Part shown: positions 9,246 through 16,745 of the stretch, in pieces
How positions within the stretch are numbered: position 1 is the stretch's first letter
Layout of the letters: the number at the start of each line of letters is the position of its first letter
Source of the DNA: CBDBND01 sp965262665
GTDB lineage: Bacteria > Pseudomonadota > Alphaproteobacteria > Rhodospirillales > Rhodospirillaceae
Assembly (NCBI GenBank): GCA_965262665.1
Contig: CBDHFR010000003.1
Coordinates: 806,001-870,000, forward strand
Length of the DNA stretch: 64,000 bases
Reading direction: 5' to 3'
The notes under the pieces: generated by a model
Database searches by the model: none
Seen by the model: only the letters and a program-made list of their open reading frames with translations
Told to the model about the DNA's origin: nothing
Translations under genes and position numbers: made by a program

Positions 9246-9847
9246 ACGTGCGGGGCTATTTCGGCATCGGTGTGGAAGGCATCAACAAGCCCTACAACGT
9301 GGGTAACGTGTTCCGCACGGCCCATGCCTTTAGCGCCAGTTTCGTTTTTACCTTAGCGGCCACCTATCCGCGCAACGAAGGTGCGCGTGCGGATACATCA
9401 GACTCTCCCGGCCAAGTCCCCTTTTACGATTTTCCGTCGGTGGAAACTCTAATCCTGCCGGAGGGCTGTGCGCTGGTCGGCGTGGAACTGGATGATGATG
9501 CCGTCAACCTACCCAGCTTTCACCATCCATTGCAGGCGGCTTATGTGATGGGGCCGGAGCGGGGCAGTCTATCTTCGCAATTGACCAGTCGCTGTGATCA
9601 TCTCATCCGCATTCCCACCCGGTTCAGTTTGAATGTGGGCATCGCCGGCGTCTGTGTCATGTATGACCGTCTGGTCTCGCGTGGACGTTTTGCACCCAGG
9701 CCGGTCTCTCCCGGCGGTCCGACCGAAACCCTGGAGCCGCATGTCTACGGCGGGCTGATCCAGCGCCAAGACCCGATGCAACCCTACCGGCGAACGCCGC
9801 CTCTGGCGGAGGTCAATGCCGCTGAGGAGGATGGGCTTGACGACTAA
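9242..9847 (+). CDS. TrmH (SpoU)-family RNA methyltransferase
   Basis: A 201-residue protein with the SPOUT methyltransferase layout: an early NVGNVFRTAHAF segment, a central VMGPERGSLS (about 101-110) that forms part of the knotted SAM site, and a late IPTRFSLNVGIAGVCVMYDRL segment. The family 2'-O-methylates ribose in tRNA or rRNA; the exact nucleotide is not predictable. It begins with GTG overlapping the acetoacetyl-CoA synthetase stop and so is probably translated with it, although no functional link is evident. The C-terminal tail after residue about 155 is proline-rich and family-atypical. Confidence 0.85.
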   Translation: MNVRGYFGIGVEGINKPYNVGNVFRTAHAFSASFVFTLAATYPRNEGARADTSDSPGQVPFYDFPSVETLILPEGCALVGVELDDDAVNLPSFHHPLQAAYVMGPERGSLSSQLTSRCDHLIRIPTRFSLNVGIAGVCVMYDRLVSRGRFAPRPVSPGGPTETLEPHVYGGLIQRQDPMQPYRRTPPLAEVNAAEEDGLDD

Positions 9848-9960
9848 CAGGCGACTCGGCAGAAACTAAGGGGTTGCGTCCGGGACACAAGATCAACACA
9901 ATCCCATCCGACGCTGCAGCTTTGATCTCAAAGGTAAGGACAAGAAGGGAGTTCCACAGG

Positions 9961-10485
9961 ATGCGCGTGCGTAACGCATTACAGGCACTCATAATTTCAA
10001 CCGTTGGCGTGCTCGGTTCAATCTCCGCGTCTGCTCAGGATGTGACCGTCATCGGCACCCACGGCGCATGGACCACTTATTCCTATCAGGAAGATTCCGG
10101 GATCGTCTGCTACATGGCGAGCGAGCCCACCAAAGCCGAAGGCAACTACACCCGCCGTGGTGATGTTTTTGCCCTGGTTACCCACCGGCCCAGTGAAAAC
10201 TCAGTCGACGTGGTCAGCATCGTTGCCGGTTATCCCTATCAGGAAAATTCCGACGTCTCGGTTCGCATCAGCTCAAATTCCTTTGAACTGTTCACCCATG
10301 GCGAACGGGCCTGGACACGGGACGAAAGCAGCGACAAGGACATGGTTCAATCGATGGTCCGGGGCAGTTCCATGACCGTGAAAGGCACGTCGGGCCGTGG
10401 TACTTTGACCACGGATACGTATTCGCTGCGTGGATTCACCGCCGCCCACAAAGACATCTCTGACGCCTGCAAAGTCACCGGTTAA
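9961..10485 (+). CDS. Invasion-associated locus B (IalB)-family secreted protein
   Basis: A 174-residue protein from the ATG at 9961, which follows a purine-rich GGGAG site. The first 23 or so residues form a signal peptide ending ISASA|Q. The mature part has the IalB look: a WTTYSYQEDSGIVCYM opening, an ALVTHRP segment, and a C-terminal FTAAHKDISDACK with a late cysteine that may pair with the early one. In alphaproteobacteria these proteins are periplasmic or envelope-associated; the invasion role described in Bartonella need not apply here. It stands alone and converges with the aminotransferase pseudogene. Confidence 0.8.
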   Translation: MRVRNALQALIISTVGVLGSISASAQDVTVIGTHGAWTTYSYQEDSGIVCYMASEPTKAEGNYTRRGDVFALVTHRPSENSVDVVSIVAGYPYQENSDVSVRISSNSFELFTHGERAWTRDESSDKDMVQSMVRGSSMTVKGTSGRGTLTTDTYSLRGFTAAHKDISDACKVTG

Positions 10486-10493
10486 TTCTTTTG

Positions 10494-11270
10494 TTATACG
10501 CGCGCGGCCAGCATTTGGGTGACGAGTCCAGGCTCGCCGTCGCCGATGGCCTGACTGGCCACTTCGATCAACGGTCGAATGCCGAGGGCATAGGACAGAA
10601 ACGCTTCTTCGGCACGGCCGATATCATCGACTGCTAATGCCATCTCTTGGCCGCGAAACTTTACCAATAGATCTGTGCGCAGGAGTCCAGAGTGTGCGCC
10701 TTCGCTTACCGGCGGCGTCACCAAGGCGCCGTCGATCAGCAGAAACACATTGGCATCGGTCGCTTCGGCCAATCGTCCCTGGCTGTTGAGCAGCAGCGCA
10801 TCATCGACACCGTAGTCCGCCGCCTCCTGACGGGCAGCATGAGTGATTGGATCGTTGAGTGTGTGGATGTGAGACAAAGGCGCGTGCTCATCACGCTGGG
10901 TGGAGAAAGCAAGGATCGCGCGCACCGGACCTGACGGCGGCAAAGGTTCGGCGGTTATGAGCAAGGAAGGAAGCTGCATATCCAATGGGAGTTCGTTGTC
11001 GGGGTCGAGACCGCGGCCCAATAGGATCCGCATTTCGGCGTCTTTCAGAGTGTTGGCCGACAACACACCATCGATCCGATTTGCAATGCCCGGGTCGGAG
11101 GTCGGCACCGTCATAGATAAGATTTTGGCGTCTTCCCGCAGCTTATTCATGTGCGCATCAAAATGCCTAGGTTAACCATTCTTGATGCGAATGGTTTCTA
11201 TCAATCCTTCGCCGGCATTGATTGACACCGTGTCCGACTCACGCTGTTTGCCATTGAGATCGACGATCAT
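10494..11270 (-). pseudogene. Class IV aminotransferase (branched-chain/4-amino-4-deoxychorismate lyase-like), broken
   Basis: Reading from the ATG at 11270 gives 32 family-like residues (MIVDLNG ... GEGLIETIRIKNG), then an in-frame TAA at 11174-11172, then the same frame continues with PRHFDAHMNKLRED to the end. Family members have Lys or Arg where the stop sits, so one base change explains it. The PLP-binding lysine is also missing: the usual IKTLN motif reads IHTLN here (about residue 127). The downstream LLLNSQGRLAEATDANVFL motif is otherwise well kept. The gene therefore appears dead at two points. It lies downstream of the hydroxyacid dehydrogenase on the same strand with a 22-bp gap. 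Confidence 0.85.
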
Positions 11271-11292
11271 GACGAAAAGGTTAGGCCCTTGC

Positions 11293-12273
11293 TCAAGATG
11301 GCAACACGCGGTCAGGAGGGCGATGGCCATCAACGAACGCCTTGATGTTGATGATGACCTTTTCACCCATATCGATGCGGCCTTCCAAAGTCGCCGATCC
11401 CATGTGCGGCAGCAGAGTCACATTGTCCATGGCAAGCAGTTTCGGATTGACAGCCGGTTCGTGTTCAAAGACGTCTAAACCGGCGCCGGCCAGCGCCCCA
11501 TCTTGCAGCATCGTGATGAGTGCACTTTCATCGACGATCTCACCGCGGGCAACATTGACGAGGTAAGCATCTGGTCGCATCAGTTTCAATCGGCGTTCTG
11601 ACAGCAGGTGAAATGTCGCCGGTGTATGCGGACAATGAATGGAAATGACATCCATGCGGGCCAGCATCTGATCAAGGCTTTGCCAATAAGTGGCTTCCAC
11701 TTCCTGTTCGATTTCCGGCATCAACTGGCGGCGGTTGTGATAGTGCACGGTCATACCGAAACCGCGGGCCCGTTTCGCTACGGCGAGTCCGATCCTGCCC
11801 ATGCCGACAATACCCAACCGTTTTCCGCATATGCGCCGGCCCAGCATGTGGGTCGGACTCCACCCTTCGAACCGGTTTTCCTGAATCATCCGCGCCCCTT
11901 CGGCCAGGCGGCGCGGTACGGCAACGATGAGAGCCATCGCCATGTCCGCCGTGTCTTCCGTCAAGACATCGGGCGTATTGGTCACGGTGATCCCGGCCGC
12001 TTGGGCTGCTGAAACGTCAATGTGATCGGTGCCGTTGCCGAAATTGGCGATCAGCTTCACCTTCAAGTCGGGTGAAGAGAGCAAATCCGCATTCAACGTG
12101 TCGGCTAGGCTGGGCACCAGCACATCGTGAGATTTTAACGCGTGCAGGAGGGCATCGCGGTCAAACGATGAATCGTCGGCGTTCAGCGTGACATCAAAGA
12201 GCTCCATCATGCGTGTTTCCACCACATCAGGAAGCTTGCGTGTTACAATGACGGACGGTTTCTTGAGAGTCAT
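11293..12273 (-). CDS. D-2-hydroxyacid dehydrogenase (glyoxylate/hydroxypyruvate reductase-like)
   Basis: A 326-residue NAD(P)-dependent dehydrogenase. The nucleotide-binding loop reads LGIVGMGRIGLAVAKR (about 150-165), the segment after it has the NRR that often favours NADPH, and the catalytic residues fit the family: R in VNVARGEIVDE, E in DVFEHEP, and H in LLPHMGSAT. It reduces small 2-keto acids such as glyoxylate or hydroxypyruvate. I use the ATG at 12273, which follows GGGAGA, instead of an ATG 99 bases upstream. The dead aminotransferase follows it. Together they could once have formed a serine/glyoxylate module, but that is only inference. Confidence 0.9.
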   Translation of the reverse strand: MTLKKPSVIVTRKLPDVVETRMMELFDVTLNADDSSFDRDALLHALKSHDVLVPSLADTLNADLLSSPDLKVKLIANFGNGTDHIDVSAAQAAGITVTNTPDVLTEDTADMAMALIVAVPRRLAEGARMIQENRFEGWSPTHMLGRRICGKRLGIVGMGRIGLAVAKRARGFGMTVHYHNRRQLMPEIEQEVEATYWQSLDQMLARMDVISIHCPHTPATFHLLSERRLKLMRPDAYLVNVARGEIVDESALITMLQDGALAGAGLDVFEHEPAVNPKLLAMDNVTLLPHMGSATLEGRIDMGEKVIINIKAFVDGHRPPDRVLPS

Positions 12274-12426
12274 CCGGGTCTCCCGCCGGAAATGTGGCCT
12301 TCGTCTAGCAGCCGGATTCTCCCTTGTCCAGAAGGGAGCCACAGTTCCGTTCGGCATTGCCAAAATGGTCAATTCCAGGCAAGACAGATGGCCATGGTCG
12401 CGTGCAGAGGCGTTTGGGGTCGGCGA

Positions 12427-12954
12427 ATGAGATGTGCTGCAGTGGCGGTTGCAGTCGCATCCATCGCGGCGGTCATGGACGTGATCGACCTACCCGTTGG
12501 AGTGTCCTCCGCCTATGCCCAAAAGGGGCGGGTTTCCTCACTGCCGGTTCCCCGGTTTGTCTCCTTGCGCACGGATCCCGTAAATCTCCGCACCGGTCCC
12601 GGCGTACGCTACCCCGTCTCCTGGGTCTACCAACGGCGTTTGCTTCCGGTCGAAATTATCGATGAGTTCGAAAACTGGCGCCGCATTCGCGATCACGATG
12701 GCGCGGAGGGATGGGTGCACCAAAGCATGTTATCGGGCCAGCGCACCGGCATCGTCTCCGGTGACGTGTCCCCTCTCTACAAAGGCTCCACACCGGCCAG
12801 CGCCATCATCGCACGGGTCTCACCGGGCGTGGTTATCACCGTGGACCGCTGTCCCGAGCAGACGGCCTATTGCCTAGTTGAGGCAGACGGCATTAGGGGC
12901 TGGCTCAAGCGCGGTGTGTTCTGGGGGATGTACGACGGTGAACACATCGATTGA
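12427..12954 (+). CDS. Secreted SH3-domain protein
   Basis: About 175 residues. The N terminus is an export signal ending near AYA|Q. Two bacterial SH3 repeats follow: the first is clear (SLRTDPVNLRTGPGVRYPVSWVY, then WRRIRDHDGAEGWVHQSML), the second is degenerate (SPLYKGSTPASAIIARVSPGV ... DGIRGWLKRGVFWG). This architecture is common in alphaproteobacterial envelope proteins that bind peptidoglycan or regulate cell-wall enzymes, but this group has no proven function. An alternative ATG at 12388 would give a longer signal region with extra arginines; I cannot choose firmly. Confidence 0.8.
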   Translation: MRCAAVAVAVASIAAVMDVIDLPVGVSSAYAQKGRVSSLPVPRFVSLRTDPVNLRTGPGVRYPVSWVYQRRLLPVEIIDEFENWRRIRDHDGAEGWVHQSMLSGQRTGIVSGDVSPLYKGSTPASAIIARVSPGVVITVDRCPEQTAYCLVEADGIRGWLKRGVFWGMYDGEHID

Positions 12955-12974
12955 TGTGAGGCTGGCAAAGTCTG

Positions 12975-13577
12975 TCAATCCAAGTCCTTCGACAGCTCTT
13001 CTTTCACGTCATCTTGAAGAACGGACTCATGGCGGTAGTCGTCGTGTTCAATGCCGAGCGAAATTTTCGCATCTTGTGACTTAAACGCCGCCGCCTGTTC
13101 GTCAGTGAACGGGAACGTAATGAAATGAACGGCGGACGTTTTTCCATCTTCGGTGGTGCGGTCGATGTCATTTTCCGGCACGCCCGTTATGCGGTGATCG
13201 CCGACACTGAAAACGATTTTGTCTTCGACATGTCCCAAGGTCGCCAAGGTGCGGCGGCGGCGCCCTTCATCCTCGATTTCGATGAGCATGGTCGCCACCA
13301 GTTCCCGGCCTTGTGGGATCAACGGGTTGTAGGCTTCGAGTTCGTCGGCAATTTGCGCCTCACCACCTTTTTCGATGTACAGCATTTCCTGCACCTGAGC
13401 CCACATGGTGTCGTAATTTTCAAAATGAAAAGTGACAAACGGACCCACGTGTAGGCGTCGTTTTGACTTGGTTGCGATCAGAGATTTGCGATGGTCGCGA
13501 CGGATTTTTCCGTATTCGTCCAACGGCATCAGATCGTCGGGTGTGATGGCGCGTTTTGTTTTGGTCATGTCGAGCAT
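12975..13577 (-). CDS. DUF3501 family protein
   Basis: A 200-residue soluble protein with the DUF3501 look: an N-terminal RRDHRKSLIATKSKRRLHVGP, then FHFENYDTMWAQVQEML and ELEAYNPLIPQGRELVATMLIE. No catalytic motif is visible. The start has AGGAGG at good spacing. In many proteobacteria this family sits beside rubrerythrin and a heterodisulfide-reductase-like Fe-S protein, exactly the arrangement here, so I infer a role in the same peroxide/iron response. It is the last gene of the minus-strand block that begins with rubrerythrin and lies 49 bp after the Fe-S gene. Confidence 0.85.
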   Translation of the reverse strand: MLDMTKTKRAITPDDLMPLDEYGKIRRDHRKSLIATKSKRRLHVGPFVTFHFENYDTMWAQVQEMLYIEKGGEAQIADELEAYNPLIPQGRELVATMLIEIEDEGRRRRTLATLGHVEDKIVFSVGDHRITGVPENDIDRTTEDGKTSAVHFITFPFTDEQAAAFKSQDAKISLGIEHDDYRHESVLQDDVKEELSKDLD

Positions 13578-13625
13578 ATGAACCTCCTAAACCGTCGGTT
13601 CCCCTGATATCCCTTTCAAATCGAG

Positions 13626-14960
13626 TTAGACCCCATACGCTTTGGCCAAGATCTGAATGGGATGACGCGATTGGTCAACAGCAGGCGCGTCATCGCCTAA
13701 GTATTCAAAACCTTGGACGATATGTTTTCCGGCCAACGGACATTCGGAACACACATGAGCCGGGTTGCTGTCCGCCACTTTGCGCACGGTCTGCTGGGCG
13801 AACTTTGTCGCCACATCAAAGTTTTCTTTTTTTATGCCCCATGATCCACCGTGGCCGGAGCAGCGTTCCACCACCGTGACCTCTGCATTAGGGATCGCCT
13901 TCAACATCTCGGCGCCCTTTGGTCCCATGTTTTGAGCTCGGGCGTGACAGGCCAAGTGAAGAGCAATAGGACCATCGACCGGATTGAGACCGTCGGCCAA
14001 GCCTTCTTTCTCGGCGATGCCGACAACGTATTCGGAGATATCGAAAACGGATTGCGCCAAGCGTTCAACGTCTTTGTCGTCAGGCACCATCAGCGGCCAT
14101 TCGAACTTCATCATCAGCGCGCAAGACGGCACCAGGGCGACGATGTCGATCCCTTTGTCCACATAGGGCTTCAAGGCTTGAGCGGTCACTTTGGCCTTAT
14201 CTGCCACCCGGGCGATATCGCCCTGTTCCAACTGGGGCATACCGCAACAGCCGGGATAAACCACCTTGGCCTCAACACCGTTGTGCGCAAGCACGTTCAA
14301 GGCCGCGGTGCCGATATCCGGATTGTTGTAGTTGGCAAAACAGGTGGCAAACAAAACCGCTTTACGACCATGAGCTGGCGCCTCGGTATTGATCGCCGGC
14401 GCATCCGCTTTGGCCCGCGTCACAAAAGTCTTGCGGTGAAACTTGGGCAGTTCGGCATCCTTATGGACACCGGCAACCGTTTCCAGCAACGGCCGCGTAA
14501 GGGCGTTGTCCCGCTTCGAGCCCCAGTTGGCGAGACCGGCCACGGACCCCGCCACTTTTCCGTTGCGGTCGGTTTCGGTAAGCTGCTTGTCAAAAAACGG
14601 AATGCCCTTTTGAGCTTTTTCAAAGGCCCGGTAACGCAGCATCAAATGAGGGAAATCAATGTTGAACTCGTGGGGCGGTACGTAGGGGCATTTCGTCATG
14701 AAACACATGTCGCACAGCGTGCAGGCGTCGACGACGGATTTGAACTTTGCACTGTCGACGCCCTCGACTTCATTTTCCTGCTCATCTACCAGATCGAATA
14801 AGCGGGGAAAGGAGTCACAGAGGTTAAAGCAGCGACGGCAGCCATGGCAGATATCGAATTGCCGGCGCATTTCCGCATCCAGTTCTTCTGGATCGAGAAA
14901 TTCCGGATTCTGCCAATCGATAGGACGACGGGTCGGGGCGTCCAGACTGCCTTCACGCAT
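13626..14960 (-). CDS. Fe-S oxidoreductase with two 4Fe-4S sites and CCG domains (heterodisulfide-reductase subunit D/GlpC-like)
   Basis: A 444-residue protein. Two ferredoxin-type clusters lie near the N terminus: CHGCRRCFNLC (about 38-48) and CTLCDMCFMTKCP (about 81-93). Two cysteine-rich CCG domains follow: FATCFANY ... YPGCCGMPQLEQGD and LACHARAQ ... ERCSGHGGSWG. This is the layout of electron-transferring GlpC and HdrD proteins. It is encoded between rubrerythrin and DUF3501, so I infer that it carries electrons for the rubrerythrin peroxidase reaction. It sits about 75 bp downstream of the rubrerythrin gene; a hairpin lies in the gap. Confidence 0.87.
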   Translation of the reverse strand: MREGSLDAPTRRPIDWQNPEFLDPEELDAEMRRQFDICHGCRRCFNLCDSFPRLFDLVDEQENEVEGVDSAKFKSVVDACTLCDMCFMTKCPYVPPHEFNIDFPHLMLRYRAFEKAQKGIPFFDKQLTETDRNGKVAGSVAGLANWGSKRDNALTRPLLETVAGVHKDAELPKFHRKTFVTRAKADAPAINTEAPAHGRKAVLFATCFANYNNPDIGTAALNVLAHNGVEAKVVYPGCCGMPQLEQGDIARVADKAKVTAQALKPYVDKGIDIVALVPSCALMMKFEWPLMVPDDKDVERLAQSVFDISEYVVGIAEKEGLADGLNPVDGPIALHLACHARAQNMGPKGAEMLKAIPNAEVTVVERCSGHGGSWGIKKENFDVATKFAQQTVRKVADSNPAHVCSECPLAGKHIVQGFEYLGDDAPAVDQSRHPIQILAKAYGV

Positions 14961-14995
14961 GGCTGAGACTCACGAGTCTAAAAAAAGGTAATGTA

Positions 14996-15022
14996 TGGAC
15001 CGGCGGAGTCGTGGCCGGTCCA
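14996..15022 (-). terminator. Intergenic hairpin between rubrerythrin and the Fe-S gene
   Basis: A nine-base-pair GC-rich stem (TGGACCGGC paired with GCCGGTCCA) lies in the gap after the rubrerythrin stop. On the minus strand a T-run follows only after about ten bases, so it is a poor classical terminator. It may act as partial termination or protect the upstream mRNA end, setting a higher rubrerythrin level than that of the downstream genes. Confidence 0.5.
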
Positions 15023-15034
15023 CAGCATCAAATA

Positions 15035-15457
15035 TCAGGTCTCAAGGGAATCGAGGGCTTTCTGGAAGCGTCCAGCGTGGGACTTTTCCGCCTTTGCCAA
15101 CGTTTCAAACCAGTCAGCAATTTCATCGAAGCCTTCTTCGCGGGCGGTCTTGGCCATACCTGGATACATGTCGGTGTATTCGTGGGTTTCACCGGCGACC
15201 GCCGACTTCAAATTGGCGCTGGAATCGCCAATGGGCTCACCGGTGGCCGGATCGCCAACGGGCTCCAGATATTCAAGATGACCGAAGGCATGTCCGGTTT
15301 CGCCTTCCGCCGTCGACCGGAACAGGGCGGACACTTCGTTCTGCCCTTCCACATCGGCCTTTTGGGCGAAATAGAGATAGCGGCGGTTGGCTTGGCTTTC
15401 GCCAGCGAACGCGGCTTTCAAACTTTCTTCGGTTTTACTTCCTTTGAGATCTGCCAT
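15035..15457 (-). CDS. Rubrerythrin (no rubredoxin domain)
   Basis: A 140-residue ferritin-like di-iron protein with intact ligands: E20 (FAGES), E53 and H56 (EGETGH), E90 and E93 (GETHE), and E124 with H127 (EKSH). It stops after the four-helix bundle and lacks the C-terminal rubredoxin-like iron domain of classical rubrerythrins, so electrons must come from another protein, probably the Fe-S protein downstream. It should reduce hydrogen peroxide to water. The ATG at 15457 has a strong GGAGG. A sigma-70-like promoter with a Fur/Irr-type palindrome just upstream precedes it. Confidence 0.92.
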   Translation of the reverse strand: MADLKGSKTEESLKAAFAGESQANRRYLYFAQKADVEGQNEVSALFRSTAEGETGHAFGHLEYLEPVGDPATGEPIGDSSANLKSAVAGETHEYTDMYPGMAKTAREEGFDEIADWFETLAKAEKSHAGRFQKALDSLET

Positions 15458-15541
15458 GTGTCCCTCCTGGGCGTGAATGCATTCAATTCCTATGGGCGCG
15501 CGGCGCGAACTTATGCCTGCTCGCATGACCGCTCACACTCC

Positions 15542-15570
15542 GTTCTAAGCGCACGGCACATGGGAGTCAA
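15542..15570 (-). promoter_or_regulatory. Sigma-70-like promoter of the rubrerythrin operon
   Basis: Read on the minus strand, TTGACT and TAGAAC are separated by exactly 17 bases. The predicted start site lies about 78 bases before the rubrerythrin ATG. The operator palindrome begins four bases upstream of the -35 box. Confidence 0.6.
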
Positions 15571-15574
15571 GCAG

Positions 15575-15590
15575 TTTAGAATGATTCTAA
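15575..15590 (-). promoter_or_regulatory. Fur/Irr-type operator upstream of rubrerythrin
   Basis: The 15-base palindrome TTAGAATGATTCTAA is symmetric except for the central base and resembles the iron-control-element palindrome bound by Irr in rhizobia (TTTAGAA with an inverted copy). It lies immediately upstream of the -35 box, a position where a bound regulator could activate or block. The regulator gene ends 41 bp away. Confidence 0.7.
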
Positions 15591-15630
15591 TGTTAAGGGA
15601 GAAAGACAGGGCCGGTCAGATTGAAACGAA

Positions 15631-16071
15631 TCAGCCGTCAACCCGGATCACCACATCCACCCGGGATACGGACAACCCATCCGGGGTTTCCGGCAGGCGG
15701 CTCAATTTGATTTGGGCCTGATCGATGTCTTTCAACGTGCCCGACCGCTCGAAATAGAAATGGTGATGTTCGTCCGCATTGGTATCGAAATAGGACCGGG
15801 TTGAATCAATGGAGATTTCCCGCAACAGCCCTTTGGCGGTGAAGGTGTGCAGGGCGTTATAGACCGTGGCCAGAGAAACTTTGATCCCCGCTTTCTGTGC
15901 TTCCGCATAAAGAGATTCCGCCGTGATGTGGCGATTGCCTCGATCAAACAGAAAATGTGACAGTGCCAACCGTTGTCGGGTGGGACGTAGACCAGCTTGG
16001 CGCAAAAGCCCGGCCAAACGGGCCGTTTCTTCTGCGGACTGTTCGCCAGGTTTTTTGGCGGATGACGCCAT
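15631..16071 (-). CDS. irr: Fur-family regulator of the Irr type
   Basis: A 146-residue Fur-superfamily protein. The winged helix (about 15-85) includes RPTRQRLALSHFLF and the recognition segment KVSLATVYNALHTF. The dimerisation part carries EHHHFYFERSG (101-111), the histidine-rich heme/metal segment of Irr proteins, and lacks the CxxC structural-zinc pairs of Fur and PerR. Irr senses iron through heme and controls iron-related genes. I use the ATG at 16071, since the ATG at 16089 would leave no room for a ribosome site between it and the operator. A similar palindrome overlaps its promoter, so autoregulation is likely. Confidence 0.82.
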   Translation of the reverse strand: MASSAKKPGEQSAEETARLAGLLRQAGLRPTRQRLALSHFLFDRGNRHITAESLYAEAQKAGIKVSLATVYNALHTFTAKGLLREISIDSTRSYFDTNADEHHHFYFERSGTLKDIDQAQIKLSRLPETPDGLSVSRVDVVIRVDG

Positions 16072-16098
16072 AGGGGGCTCACCACTCATCGATTGCAG

Positions 16099-16114
16099 TT
16101 TGAAATCATTCTAA
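16099..16114 (-). promoter_or_regulatory. Fur/Irr-type operator of the irr gene
   Basis: Read on the minus strand, TTAGAATGATTTCAA differs by few bases from the rubrerythrin operator. It contains TAGAAT, which could serve as the -10 box, so a protein bound here would block transcription and give negative autoregulation. Confidence 0.6.
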
Positions 16115-16430
16115 CAAAGCATGGGCAGAACACGAAGCGCAAAATTCATCTGCCAGATCCTTGGTGCGCACTCTGAAGGCTGTGACGAATGATCAAGGGT
16201 AAGGCGGTGAACCGGCGGCACGATCGAGGACGGGGGAGGGGAAGGGGCACGCACCACCGGCTCACCTAACGGGGTAATAATATTGAGCCCCTATCTCATG
16301 CTTCAATTGTGTCGAATTTCGGGCCCGGACCTGACAATTCTGTCATGTCGGACTCTGCCGTCCCGGTTGATCCCTACACAAAACCGTGTGTCCCTTGCGC
16401 CTCCGTCTTCAACGGGTGTAAGTCCACATC
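16115..16430. other. Intergenic stretch without a gene
   Basis: About 315 bases between the irr operator and the small membrane protein. Open frames here overlap the next gene in other frames and have no family-like content. TAATAT at about 16275 could be a -10 box for the downstream pair but lacks a good -35. I see no hairpin, repeat or RNA gene. Confidence 0.5.
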
Positions 16431-16745
16431 ATGTCGAGAACGTCTTATCTCATGCGCTTGGCGATGGGCGCCGTGGCCGCGGTGGTCATCACCTTTGCCC
16501 TCGGCATTTTGGTCATGTGGATGAGTGGATTCGTTATCGAAGACGAGCCAAGCACAGTATCGCTCACACCATGCGTATTTGGCGATCAAACCAATGAGGA
16601 ACCCGCCAACCCCTTTGCCAAACAGCCGGTGACGGTTGACTGCATCGCTCCCGAGGAAGCCAAACCGCTTTTCGTTCAATGGTTCGACCGGATTTTGTCG
16701 CGGCGGTCCGTTGAACAATCAAATTCAGGAGCGACCGGCGGGTGA
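16431..16745 (+). CDS. Small single-pass membrane protein of unknown function
   Basis: 104 residues with one strong N-terminal hydrophobic segment (about 12-33), followed by a short extracytoplasmic-type tail with two cysteines (about 48 and 71) that could form a disulfide. I do not recognise a family. Its stop overlaps the GTG start of the MFS transporter, which supports it being translated and suggests a shared role, perhaps as an accessory subunit. The evidence is position and topology only. Confidence 0.55.
   Translation: MSRTSYLMRLAMGAVAAVVITFALGILVMWMSGFVIEDEPSTVSLTPCVFGDQTNEEPANPFAKQPVTVDCIAPEEAKPLFVQWFDRILSRRSVEQSNSGATGG

Noticed and set aside
13851..14801. Plus-strand open frame of 316 codons
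   Set aside because: It is antisense to the Fe-S/CCG protein, whose cysteine motifs are unmistakable.
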